The notes under the pieces are model-generated. The model was not told where the DNA came from, did no database searches, and worked only from the letters and a program-made list of their open reading frames with translations. Shown here piece by piece: positions 1 through 8,796 of a stretch of 64,000 nucleotides of DNA (positions are counted from its first letter, which is position 1; the number at the start of each line of letters is the position of its first letter). The stretch is from Nocardia niigatensis NBRC 100131 (GTDB taxonomy: Bacteria > Actinomycetota > Actinomycetes > Mycobacteriales > Mycobacteriaceae). The stretch spans positions 54,833 through 118,832 of the forward strand of contig NZ_BAGC01000107.1 of assembly GCF_000308655.1 (NCBI RefSeq). The letters run 5' to 3'. The translations under genes and the position numbers were made by a program.

Positions 1-1264
1 GAGACCATAATTCACGCACCGACAGGGCCAAGAGAGCGCCGATGGCCGGGGCCAGCGCGACCGTGTAGTACGGGTGCACGGTGCCGCTCATGTAGGAGAA
101 GGTCAGGCCGGTGACCACCAGCCAGCCGCCCCACAGCACGAAGGCCGCCCGCGTCAGGTCCGTGCGCGGGGCACGGCGCGTCAGCCAGAGGCCGGCGACC
201 AGCCCGATCATCGCAGCGGGCAGCAGCCACGAGATCTCGCCACCCATCTGGGAATCGAAGAGCCGGGTGAGGCCGGGCGACCCACTGAAACCGGGGAAGC
301 CGTGCATGGCGCCGGGCATGCTGCCCCCGCCGCCACCGGATCCGGGATTGCCGTGGCCGCCGAAGATCCGGCCCAGGCCGTTGTAGTCGACCGCCAGCTG
401 CCAGAGGCTGTTGGCGGTGGAGCCACCGATGTACGGGCGGGAGTCGGCGGGCCACCAGGCGACCAGCGCGAGGTACCAGCCCGCCGAGATCGCGACGGCG
501 AGGGAGGCGGCAATGAGACCCCGGATGCGATGCCGCAGTGCGGAATTGGCCGCGATCAGATACGCCAGGCCGAGACCAGGCAGGATGAGGAACGCCTGCA
601 TCATCTTGGTGAGGAAGCCGAAACCGACTGCCGCTCCCGCGAATACGAGCCACATGGTGGGCGCGGACAACAGCCGATCGCCGGTGGCCCGGATCGCCCG
701 CACCGTGCAGTAGGCCGCGGCGACCAGCAGCAGCACCAGCAGGGCATCCGGATTGTTGAAGCGGAAGATGAGTACCGCTACCGGAGTCGACGCGGCGATC
801 GCTCCGGCCGCCAATCCCGCGCCCGGCCCACTGAGGCGGCGCACCGTGGCAGCCAGTAGTCCCGTCGAGGCGACACCCATCAGTGCCTGTGGCGCCAGCA
901 CCGCCCACTGCCCGAACCCGAGCAGCCGGCCCGACAGCCCCATCACCCACAGCGCCGCGGGCGGCTTGTCCACCGTGATGGCATTACCCGCGTCGAACGA
1001 CCCGAACAGCAACGCCTTCCAGCTCTGCGACCCGGCCTGCGCCGCCGCCGAGTAGTACTCGTTGGCCCATCCCGAATTCGTGAGGTCCCACATGTAGAGC
1101 ACCGCGGTCAACGCCAGCAGCGCGACCAGGCCCGGCCGGGCCCACCGCGGCTGCTCCGGAGGCCCGAAAAGCATTCGCCCGAACCATGTCTCGCGATCTT
1201 GCCCGCCGGGCACGGCGGCCCGATCCGCGTCGGCCACCCCCGGTCGCCGCGTCGTCGATGTCAT
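1..1264 (-). CDS. GT39-family membrane glycosyltransferase (3' end off window)
   Basis: This reads from an ATG at 1264, with AGGAAGGGA as ribosome site, to the left edge without a stop, so about 420 residues are visible and the C-terminus is missing. The N-terminus is hydrophilic, then comes a membrane helix and the luminal loop typical of ArnT/PMT-type glycosyltransferases, including TVDKPPAALW. Many membrane segments follow, then a Gly-rich loop (GNPGSGGGGG) that is common in actinobacterial members before the conserved SGSPGLTRLF segment. The family transfers sugars from polyprenyl-phosphate donors to periplasmic acceptors; acceptor and donor cannot be read here. It is divergent from the two-component pair at 1705-4151, a neighbourhood that suggests a cell-envelope role. 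Confidence 0.85.
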   Translation of the reverse strand, partial: MTSTTRRPGVADADRAAVPGGQDRETWFGRMLFGPPEQPRWARPGLVALLALTAVLYMWDLTNSGWANEYYSAAAQAGSQSWKALLFGSFDAGNAITVDKPPAALWVMGLSGRLLGFGQWAVLAPQALMGVASTGLLAATVRRLSGPGAGLAAGAIAASTPVAVLIFRFNNPDALLVLLLVAAAYCTVRAIRATGDRLLSAPTMWLVFAGAAVGFGFLTKMMQAFLILPGLGLAYLIAANSALRHRIRGLIAASLAVAISAGWYLALVAWWPADSRPYIGGSTANSLWQLAVDYNGLGRIFGGHGNPGSGGGGGSMPGAMHGFPGFSGSPGLTRLFDSQMGGEISWLLPAAMIGLVAGLWLTRRAPRTDLTRAAFVLWGGWLVVTGLTFSYMSGTVHPYYTVALAPAIGALLALSVRELWS

Positions 1265-1704
1265 CTCCACGTCCCTTCCTGCACCGCGATCCCGTCCCTC
1301 CGGCGCGGTTTTCGAACCCGATCGTCATCGCCCGCCCTCGGGGAATGTGGTGCGAACCTGGGAACCACCTGGCAATGCGATGGCTCTCCGCGCCTCCGCT
1401 GTGACCGGCACGTTCGACTGCGCCGCGCGGCGACTCTCGAGTTCGCCTGAGGTTGGGCGGCTACCGTCGGCCCCGTTCGCGCAGTCGTGGCGCGGCGGAA
1501 GGAGATCGGAGTGGCCCCGAAGCCCCGGAGATCGACGCTGACGGACCGCCCCGCACGGGTCCGGATCGGCCGCGTCGCCGGGATCGATGAGCACGAGGCG
1601 CTGATCCCCGGACTGCGGCGCGCGTTCGTGTCGAGCGCGGGGATGCGGCGAATCGCCGGAGACTCGTGCTCGGGTCCGCAGGCACCGAGCCGGGCTGTGT
1701 TTAG
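1265..1704. other. intergenic region between divergent genes, no gene seen
   Basis: This 440-base gap separates the divergent glycosyltransferase and the histidine kinase. The open frames in it have no recognisable domain and poor start contexts. It should hold promoters for both genes, but I could not pick out convincing -35/-10 elements. Confidence 0.4.
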
Positions 1705-3360
1705 GTGGGTGGCGTGAGCGATCTACCGGCCGCGACGGCGAGCGCGGACGCCCGCGGGGCGCGGGGATTGCGGTGGCTGCGGCGGTGGACGTTGCGGACT
1801 CGGCTGTTGGTGGCCGTGGTGGTGATCGCGGTGCTGGGGCTGACGGCGTTCGGGGTGCTGAGCGTGGCGATGCTGGGGCGGTCGGAGCTGGCTCGGATCG
1901 ACGGGCAGTTGAATTCGGTGGCGGGGGATATGGCGGTGGAGAGCCATCCGCCTCCGCCGCCGCGGTCCACCTCTACGGTGCAGGGGCTTCCGTCGACGTT
2001 TCAGATCCTCTTCTTCGACAGCACGGGCAATTCGATCGGGCAGATCGGGGTCGGCGCGGGAAATCCGGCCCTGCCCGCGATGGACTCGACGGCCGTGGCG
2101 GCGCGCGGCAGCCGGATATTCGAGGTGAACGATTCGAACGGGACCGCGTGGCGGGTGCGGACCGTCGTGCAACCACCGAATGACGAACAGCCGCAAGGGG
2201 GAACCGCGGCCGTCGTGATGCCGCTGGACGGCTACTACGCGACTGCCCGGGAGCTGCGCACCATCGAGCTGGTCGCGGGAGCGGGACTGATCCTGGTGCT
2301 GGGTGGCGTGGCGACCTGGCTGGTGCGGGTCGGGCTGCGGCCGCTGTCCCGTATCGAGCACACCGCCGAGGCCATCGCCGCAGGCGATCTGGATCGCCGG
2401 GTCGAGTACGCCGACGCCCACACCGAGGTCGGCAGGCTGGGGACCGCGTTCAATGTGATGCTCGAGCGGCTGTCGACCACCATGCGGCGGCTCGAGGAAT
2501 CCGAGTCGCGCATGCGGCTTTTCGTCGCCGACGCCTCCCATGAACTGCGCACCCCGCTGACCTCGATCCGCGGATACGCCGAACTGTACCGGATGGGTGG
2601 CGGCGCGGATCCGGCGCAGGTCGCCACCATGATGCGGCGCATCGAGGAGGAGGCCGCGCGCATGGGCGTGCTGGTCGACGATCTGCTGCTGCTCGCGCGG
2701 CTCGACGAACAGCGCCCGCTCGACCTCGCCGACGTCGACCTGTCCAGGATCGCCGACGAGGTGGTCGGCGACGCGCGGGTCCGGCGGCCGGAACGGGTTG
2801 TACGACTGCGCCTTCCGGACGAACCCATCCATGTCGTCGGCGACGAGCACCGGCTGCGGCAGGTGCTGACCAACCTGATCGGCAACGCACTGGTACACAC
2901 TCCCGCCACAGCCGAGATCGACGTCCGGATCGCGTGGGGGACTGTGCCCGCCGAGAGCGGGGCGGCGAGAGTGAAGCGGCCCGAGACCACAGGCGGGGAG
3001 CGGGCCGGCGCCCGAGCGTCCGCTGCCGCGCCGAGACGGACGGAAGTGATCGCCGCGGCAGGCGTGGAACTGTCCGTGGGCACGGCCGCGGCGATCGTCG
3101 AGGTGTCCGACACCGGGCCCGGCATCCCGCTCGGGAAGGCCGAGCACGTGTTCGACCGCTTCTATCGCGTGGACGAATCCCGTTCGCGTGCAGGTGGTTC
3201 CGGGCTCGGCCTGGCCATCGTGGCAGCCGTGCTGACCGCGCACGGTGCGCGGATTCAGCTGCTCAGCGGCCCCGGTGCGGGCACGACGTTCCGGATCGTG
3301 TTCCCGGTTCCGGACACGCCCGGCGGCCTGCCGGACCGCTCACAGGAAACACCCAGCTGA
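1705..3360 (+). CDS. sensor histidine kinase
   Basis: This is a membrane histidine kinase of 551 residues. There is a helix at about 34-57, an extracellular loop with a Pro-rich stretch, a second helix at about 186-207, and a HAMP domain. The HisKA domain has SHELRTP with the phospho-acceptor His279. The HATPase_c domain has the N box (Asn394 in NLIGNALVHT), DTGPGIPLG from Asp469, and GSGLGLAIV. An Ala/Arg/Glu-rich stretch of about 40 residues (about 413-455) between the N box and the G1 box is longer than usual. The start is GTG at 1705 or GTG at 1714 (VSDLP). The response regulator follows after 74 bases, so the two are probably co-transcribed. The signal is unknown. Confidence 0.92.
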   Translation: MGGVSDLPAATASADARGARGLRWLRRWTLRTRLLVAVVVIAVLGLTAFGVLSVAMLGRSELARIDGQLNSVAGDMAVESHPPPPPRSTSTVQGLPSTFQILFFDSTGNSIGQIGVGAGNPALPAMDSTAVAARGSRIFEVNDSNGTAWRVRTVVQPPNDEQPQGGTAAVVMPLDGYYATARELRTIELVAGAGLILVLGGVATWLVRVGLRPLSRIEHTAEAIAAGDLDRRVEYADAHTEVGRLGTAFNVMLERLSTTMRRLEESESRMRLFVADASHELRTPLTSIRGYAELYRMGGGADPAQVATMMRRIEEEAARMGVLVDDLLLLARLDEQRPLDLADVDLSRIADEVVGDARVRRPERVVRLRLPDEPIHVVGDEHRLRQVLTNLIGNALVHTPATAEIDVRIAWGTVPAESGAARVKRPETTGGERAGARASAAAPRRTEVIAAAGVELSVGTAAAIVEVSDTGPGIPLGKAEHVFDRFYRVDESRSRAGGSGLGLAIVAAVLTAHGARIQLLSGPGAGTTFRIVFPVPDTPGGLPDRSQETPS

Positions 3361-3434
3361 CACCGAGGTCGCGCGGTGGTGGCCAGGACCAGGATGGCCG
3401 GTATGTATCGGTGTGGGACGCGGGCGGGCATAGG

Positions 3435-4151
3435 GTGTCGAGCGTGAGCGATCGCGCCCCGGCCGGGGCGGCGACCGTGCTGGTCGTCGACGATGAGCCC
3501 TACATTCTGGACCTGCTCTGTTCCGCACTGCGGCTGAGCGGGTTCGAGGTGTACTCGGCCGACACCGGCCGCGGCGCGCTCGAGGCGGCGAACCGGCGGC
3601 CACCCGATGTCATGGTCCTCGACGTCATGCTGCCGGATCTGGACGGCTTCACCGTCGCGCGGCGGCTGCGCGCGGCGGGCAGCGAGGTGCCAGTGCTCTT
3701 CCTGACCGCCCGCGACGCCGTCGAGGACCGCATCGCCGGTCTCAGCGCCGGCGGCGACGACTACGTCAGCAAGCCGTTCAGCCTCGAAGAGGTGGTGCTG
3801 CGGCTGCACGCCATCCTGCGCCGGACCCGGCCCGGCGACGACGAGGGACCCGACCGGCTGCGCTTCGCCGACCTGGAACTCGACGCCGGCACCCACCTGG
3901 TGTTCCGCGACGGTGAGCAGATCTGGCTGTCCGCCACCGAATTCAAGCTGCTGCACTACCTGATGCTCAATGCGGGCAAGGTGGTGAGCAAACGCCAGAT
4001 CCTCGATCGCGTCTGGCAGGCCGAGGAGGGCCGCGCCGACCGGGTGGTGGAGACCTTCGTCAGCCAGCTGCGCCGCAAGATCGACAGCGGCCACCAGCCC
4101 CTCATCCACACCGTGCGTGGCGTCGGCTACACCCTCCGCGAATCCGCCTAG
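3435..4151 (+). CDS. OmpR-family response regulator
   Basis: This is the partner of the kinase upstream. The receiver domain has the acidic pair in VLVVDDEPY, the phospho-acceptor Asp63 in VLDVMLPDLDGF and the conserved Lys113 in VSKPFS. The C-terminal winged-helix DNA-binding domain ends in the usual HTVRGVGYTLR motif. I place the start at GTG 3435 (VSSVSDRA); GTG 3444 (VSDRA) is equally possible because neither has a strong ribosome site. The frame stays open far upstream into the kinase gene, but that part reads antisense-like and is not protein. Length (about 238 residues) is normal. The gene converges on the terpene synthase at 4168. Confidence 0.93.
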   Translation: MSSVSDRAPAGAATVLVVDDEPYILDLLCSALRLSGFEVYSADTGRGALEAANRRPPDVMVLDVMLPDLDGFTVARRLRAAGSEVPVLFLTARDAVEDRIAGLSAGGDDYVSKPFSLEEVVLRLHAILRRTRPGDDEGPDRLRFADLELDAGTHLVFRDGEQIWLSATEFKLLHYLMLNAGKVVSKRQILDRVWQAEEGRADRVVETFVSQLRRKIDSGHQPLIHTVRGVGYTLRESA

Positions 4152-4167
4152 CCGTGGACTCCGGCGC

Positions 4168-5205
4168 TCACACCCGATCGAGGAAACCGTTGCCGTAGTC
4201 GATGTTCCGGGCGTCGCGCAGATCCGAATCCGGTGTGAACCGGACCGTGTCGGTGCGATCCCACAGCTCCATTCCGGCCATGGCGGACTGGCAGTCGCGA
4301 ATACATCGGCGGACGCCGTTGCGTATTCTCGGCGGCAATTGCAGCGCATCCATTTCGTCCGTAATCGCCTGGGTCGCGGCGAGATTGTCGGCGATTCGGA
4401 CGTCGATCAATCGGCGGACTTCCGTCACCGCCTCCGGCAGTTCCATTCCCCGGTGATGGCGCAGCGTCGTGACCAGATTGATGGTGTCCTCGGAATCGGT
4501 TTCGATTGCCAGCGAATGCAGATCATTCGTCAGGCACATGATATCGGCCGTGGTGGCGATGATTTCCTGATACGCGGGACCGTAATACAGGGCATCGGGC
4601 ATTTCGGTGTGCTCGATCACCTCCGCCAGATCCACCGTCTGCAATACCGTGCACGCGTCCCGGCGCAGTCGCGGATATTCCTCCGGACTCGGCGATCGGC
4701 CGGCCTGACGGAAAGCGTTCTCCCGGGCGTGACCGACCAGCCACAATTCCAGATTCAACGCGAATCGGCGACCCCAGACCGCGGAATTGCGCGGGAAGGT
4801 ACGGGTGCAGAGATTGGCCAGAGCTGCGATGACGGGTGGCATCGGGCCCTCGGCCCCGCGGTCGTGCACCACCTGCCGGGCGGCGTTCCGGAGACGGTCG
4901 TAGTCGTCGAGCCGGCCCGTGGTGATGGCCAGATCCTGCAGATCGTCGAAGACGAAGAATACGGTGATCCATTCGGCGACCAGGAGCATGTCGGCGAAAG
5001 AGGAAGTGGGGCACCAATATGCCGAGAATCGCGCGTAGCCGAGCGATTGGAACTTCCGGGCCGCCGCCTCGTCCTGGAGTAATCCGAAACTCATGGCCCA
5101 GGTCTGAACTCTTTCCTGCGCTCTGTCGCTCATCGAATGCCGTTGCGGCGGGAACGGAAGCGGAATCTCGAGGTGCCGCAAGTCGTGTTCGTTCATAGGT
5201 AGCAC
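4168..5205 (-). CDS. class I terpene synthase
   Basis: This is a bacterial class I terpene cyclase of 345 residues, the usual size. The aspartate-rich motif is FDDLQD (Asp87, Asp88, Asp91). The NSE metal-binding motif is NDLHSLAIE (Asn227, Ser231, Glu235), followed by a second acidic patch. Both motifs bind the Mg2+ cluster that ionises a prenyl diphosphate, so the enzyme looks active. The start may be GTG 5205 or ATG 5196 (MNEHDLRH). Across a 190-base divergent gap lies a ruined class II diterpene cyclase (5397-6364). The pair therefore resembles a diterpene locus in which the class I enzyme once received a copalyl-type diphosphate. That link is inference, and a sesquiterpene synthase is equally possible from sequence alone. 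Confidence 0.9.
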   Translation of the reverse strand: MLPMNEHDLRHLEIPLPFPPQRHSMSDRAQERVQTWAMSFGLLQDEAAARKFQSLGYARFSAYWCPTSSFADMLLVAEWITVFFVFDDLQDLAITTGRLDDYDRLRNAARQVVHDRGAEGPMPPVIAALANLCTRTFPRNSAVWGRRFALNLELWLVGHARENAFRQAGRSPSPEEYPRLRRDACTVLQTVDLAEVIEHTEMPDALYYGPAYQEIIATTADIMCLTNDLHSLAIETDSEDTINLVTTLRHHRGMELPEAVTEVRRLIDVRIADNLAATQAITDEMDALQLPPRIRNGVRRCIRDCQSAMAGMELWDRTDTVRFTPDSDLRDARNIDYGNGFLDRV

Positions 5206-5396
5206 TCGGGTTCACTCGGGCGGAGGTCGGATCCCTCCGACGATCAGCGTAACCGACATTTCTGGCACATATTAGCGGATTCGCAAGATCCGCAGGGCTG
5301 CAACCAATTTGGTCCTGTTCGCGGGTGCCAGTGAACCCTTCACCGGAGGTGCGGTGAAGCGGTTTCCCGTCGGGTCCGCAACTCCCGCGAGTCATC

Positions 5397-6364
5397 GTGA
5401 ACGAGGAATCCGCCACCGTGGTGCGCAGGCGTGCCCCGATGTCGTTGTGGCAGTTGATCAAGGTCGTCGACGAGGGTCCCGACGGCATGATCAGCCGGTC
5501 GTCGCACGCCACGGCCGGGGTGGCCGGACGGCTCTGGCAAATACCCCGCCCACTGCCCCGCGATGCTGGCGCGGCTGGGGCTGAAGGCGTTGGCGCACGC
5601 CCGGAACGGCGATGGCAGCCGGGGAAGTCCTTATGCCCCGCGGTACCACCGGGTGTTGCCGACGCCGGCCGTGGTGTGCGCCCTGCGGGGGCTCGCTCCG
5701 GACCCGCCGATCGATCGGGCGCGGATGCGCGGTGCGGGCCCGGCGGCGGAGCGAATTCCGCTTCACGGATCCGGAAGTCTTTGTTCCAGAACGACTGCCC
5801 GGTCCCGAGGCCATCGAGTTCACGATTCCCGATCTCCTGGAACGACTCGCGGGATCCGCCGGGGCCGAGCGGTATCTGTGCCGTGAGGCGGTCCGCCGTC
5901 AGGGGCTGTGGCGGTCCTCGCACCAGTCCTTCATATCGAACGGGACACTGCGGCAGTGCTTTTCGTTCGGGTGGGGTCGCGCTGCCGCCGGGTTTCACCG
6001 TGTCGCTGAGCGACTCGCTGCGGTCGGGGCTCGGCACGCGCGGCCTGGCCCGCGCCCCGGGACTGCTGGCGAACGCCGACGATACGGCGCAGGCGGCGGA
6101 TCCTGGGGTGTCCGGCATCCCACCGCGGAGGAGACCGCGTACGCGGTGCCCGCGCTGTGCGTCTGCGTGAACTCGTTGGTAGAGCGTCCAGCGGCCACCG
6201 CATTGCACCGGGCTCACATATTTCTTGCCGATTGCCATGACGTCGGTGCGGCCGATTCCACGCGAACCCCATTGTGGCACTACAAAAATCTGGGATCTGC
6301 GTTTAGAATCGAGCGTCTGTATACATTGACCGCCCTGCTCATGAGTGGTTCACCGCTGCGGTGA
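5397..6364 (+). pseudogene. class II (type B) diterpene cyclase remnant
   Basis: Three reading frames each carry recognisable pieces of an Rv3377c-like class II diterpene cyclase, in family order. Frame 3 has an N-terminal piece (MSLWQLIKVVDEGPDGMIS), matching the family G-x-IS...TA-x-VA pattern. Frame 1 has PAMLARLGLKALAHAR. Frame 3 then has GLLANADDTAQA, matching the catalytic DxDD(T)A region with the first Asp replaced by Asn. Frame 2 has the C-terminal GSWGVRHPTAEETAY and TPLWHYKNL blocks and a stop at 6362-6364. The remnant codes for about 320 residues against roughly 500 in intact enzymes, so it has deletions as well as frameshifts. The match is from memory of the family, not from an alignment. 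Confidence 0.7.
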
Positions 6365-6453
6365 CGCCATGGTTGGGACGTTGGTCACCGACCGCGGACA
6401 GAACTCGTTCGAAACGTGGTTGCTGAGCGATATGTGGTGAGAAGATTACCGGC

Positions 6454-7434
6454 GTGGAGCAAGCCGTTTTCGGCGCTGTCGAGATCTCGTCGTCCTCGAC
6501 CCTTTCGCCACGTCAGGCGTTCGAGCAGTGGGAAGCCCTGATGTCGGATGCGGTCGCCCCGACGGTGATCGAGCCATTGCGCCAAGGTCACTGGCACGGA
6601 CAGATCGCCACCACCCAATTCGACGGATTCGCGGTGTCGCGCATGCAGGCCAGTGCGCAACGGGCATTGCGGACAAAAAAGATGGTGGCGCAGTCGACCG
6701 ATGAGTTCTTACTGGTGAATATCGCGATCGAGGGCACGAATTGGACCGAGCAGTGCGGCCGGACGGCCGAATGCAAGCCCGGCACCATCTCGTTCTTCGA
6801 CAGCAGCGTGCCGCTGGAGAGCCGTACCACCGACAATTGCCTGTCGACGCTGGTACGTGCCCCGCTGCAGCTGGTCCTCGAGCATTCCGGTCTGACCCGG
6901 GACCAGCTACCCACCGCCATCTCCGTCCCCACCACGGGTGCGCTGGGTGTGGTCTCCACCTTCTTCCGCAACCTGGCCGACCTACCGCCCGACGACATCG
7001 CCCGCGCGGTCACCGTCTTCGGCAGTGATGCCGCCGGCATGATGGCGTCGGCCCTGCTGCTTGCGAACGGCGAAAGCTCGCCTGCCCCTTCGGATTCGCT
7101 CTACATGCGGCAGCAGGTGCTGGCCTACATCCGCAAGAACTTCACGAACCCCGACCTCACGGTCGACGAGATCGCGCACGCCTGCCTGATCTCGCGCCGC
7201 ACCCTGTACCGGGTGTGCGAGGGCTTCGGCGAGCCGGGCGCGATCGTCCGCCGCACCCGTATCGCTCATGCCCGCCGGCTCATCCGAGCCGATCCCTCCC
7301 GATCCCTGGCCGCCGTCGCCGCGGCCTCCGGCTTCGCGACGGACCGCCACTTCTATCGGGCCTTCCGCGAGGAGACCGGTCTCACGCCGGGGCAGTTCCG
7401 GGACCAGCTCGGACCCCGGAATCGGTCGCGCTGA
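6454..7434 (+). CDS. AraC-family transcriptional regulator
   Basis: This is a 326-residue regulator. The N-terminal 200 residues match the AraC-binding-like domain (PF14525 type) found in actinobacterial regulators such as those of feruloyl/benzoate-type genes. The C-terminal AraC helix-turn-helix runs from about residue 225, with TVDEIAHACLISRRTLYRV and the second helix pair SLAAVAAASGFATDRHFYRA. The start is GTG 6454 (VEQAVFG). It lies downstream of the cyclase remnant and may once have controlled that locus, but nothing in the sequence proves a target. No effector can be inferred. Confidence 0.9.
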   Translation: MEQAVFGAVEISSSSTLSPRQAFEQWEALMSDAVAPTVIEPLRQGHWHGQIATTQFDGFAVSRMQASAQRALRTKKMVAQSTDEFLLVNIAIEGTNWTEQCGRTAECKPGTISFFDSSVPLESRTTDNCLSTLVRAPLQLVLEHSGLTRDQLPTAISVPTTGALGVVSTFFRNLADLPPDDIARAVTVFGSDAAGMMASALLLANGESSPAPSDSLYMRQQVLAYIRKNFTNPDLTVDEIAHACLISRRTLYRVCEGFGEPGAIVRRTRIAHARRLIRADPSRSLAAVAAASGFATDRHFYRAFREETGLTPGQFRDQLGPRNRSR

Positions 7435-7707
7435 ACAAGCGACAGGATCAGGAAGCCGACTCCCTTCGACGGCTCCCAGGCGTCGGCGCGGTCGGGGACG
7501 CGCGCGGGTAAGGGTATCGACCGGCGTGAACTCCCCGCGACGGCTGATTCCCCGAGCGGCTCCGCTGCTCTCCTCTGCCATGTCCTGCAAACTGATCGAG
7601 CCCCGGAGCGCCTGCCATGCGACAATCCCCACTCCGACTGGTCCGGCAATAGTGGTTGACGCACAGTGAAACCCGTGTGGCCGGGATTGCTGGAGAGGGG
7701 AATCGGA

Positions 7708-8478
7708 ATGTCGGAGCTGCCCGCGTGGTCGGGACAGGACGGGTACGGAGTGCGATTCGAGTGGGGGCTGACCGGTGCGCGGGCACTCGGGCCGGGCTGT
7801 GCGGCGCTCGTGGTGATCGATGTGCTGTCGTTCACGACCGCGGTCTCGGTGGCCGTCGAGGCGGGGACACAGGTGTTCCCGTATGCCGCAAGGGATTCGA
7901 CGGCAGCGGATTTCGCGGTGTCGCGGGATGCCCGGCTGGCGGTCGGGCGCAGCGTCATGGGCGCCGGGAATCCGTGGTCGCTGTCCCCGGCCGCACTGCG
8001 CCGGGTGCCGGTGCCCGAACGATTGGTGCTGCCGTCACCGAACGGATCCGCGATTTCCGTTGCAGTCGAGAGGATTCCGGTGGTGGCGGCTTGCCTGAGG
8101 AACGCGTCCGCGGTCGGTCGGTGGATCGTGAAGCAGGGCTGGGGGACCGCGGATCGGCCGGTCGGGGTGATCGCCGCCGGAGAACACTGGCCGGACCGGG
8201 ACGTGCTGCGCCCGGCGCTCGAGGACTGGCTCGGGGCCGGCGCGGTCGTCGCGGCGCTGTCGGAGAACGGTGCGGGGCCGTTGTCTCCGGAGTCGATGGC
8301 CACGCGGGCCGGATTCTCGGGCATTCCCGATGTGCCCGCCCTGATCGGTGACTGCGCCTCCGGGCGGGAGCTGGCCGCCATCGGATTCGCCGACGATGTG
8401 GCCGTCGCGGTCGAAATCGAGAGCAGCGCAGTGGTTCCCGTGCTGCACGAGGGCCGCTTCGCCGACGCGACGAGGTGA
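7708..8478 (+). CDS. 2-phosphosulfolactate phosphatase family (ComB-like) protein
   Basis: This 256-residue protein has the ComB fold features: VVIDVLSFTTAVSVAVEAG near the N-terminus, LPSPNGSAIS in the middle, and VGVIAAGEHW. In methanogens ComB makes sulfolactate for coenzyme M; actinobacterial homologues have no settled function. I chose ATG 7708 because GAGAGGGGA lies just upstream; an in-frame GTG at 7666 lacks such a site. The stop overlaps a thiolase fragment that reads straight through the last codons of this gene, so the original downstream boundary may have been rearranged. Confidence 0.8.
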   Translation: MSELPAWSGQDGYGVRFEWGLTGARALGPGCAALVVIDVLSFTTAVSVAVEAGTQVFPYAARDSTAADFAVSRDARLAVGRSVMGAGNPWSLSPAALRRVPVPERLVLPSPNGSAISVAVERIPVVAACLRNASAVGRWIVKQGWGTADRPVGVIAAGEHWPDRDVLRPALEDWLGAGAVVAALSENGAGPLSPESMATRAGFSGIPDVPALIGDCASGRELAAIGFADDVAVAVEIESSAVVPVLHEGRFADATR

Positions 8479-8740
8479 TCCACGGGTGCCTGGACACCAT
8501 CTGCCCGCAATCCGGGGATATCGCCCGCACCGCCGCGCTGGCGGTGGGCCTGCGCGAGACGGTGCCGGGCGTCACAATCGACCGGCAGCGAATCCTCGCA
8601 GCAAGCAGTGCATTTCGTGGCGCGGGCGGTGCTGAGCGGCAGCGCCGACCTGATCGTTGCCGGCGGCGTGCAGACCGTGTGTGAGGGCGGCGGCCGGGCT
8701 ACGTACGGCGGCCAACGTCACCATCATCGAAAGGCTCTGA
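8469..8740 (+). pseudogene. acetyl-CoA acetyltransferase (thiolase) remnant with internal deletion
   Basis: The first part reads DEVIHGCLDTICPQSGDIAR and then GLRETVPGVTIDRQ, which is the N-terminal third of a thiolase. At about 8585 two bases appear lost where the catalytic CGSSQQA should follow, so the frame changes to reach HFVARAVLSGSADLIVAGGVQ. This runs straight into CEGGG and then, after another frame change, ANVTIIERL and a stop at 8738-8740, which is the normal thiolase C-terminus. About 900 bases of the middle, with the active-site His and second Cys, are gone. The N-terminal ~40 residues are also missing. It cannot encode an active enzyme. Confidence 0.82.
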
Positions 8741-8796
8741 CCCGCGGGACGTTCCAGACGGCGCCTTGTCGGTGGCGTCCACTATCGTCGCGGGCT

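Noticed and set aside
4523..6280. A 585-codon minus-strand frame across the terpene synthase and the cyclase remnant
   Set aside because: It is Arg/Pro/Gly-rich, lies antisense to better-supported sequences and shares a different frame with the terpene synthase. Long chance frames are common at this GC content.
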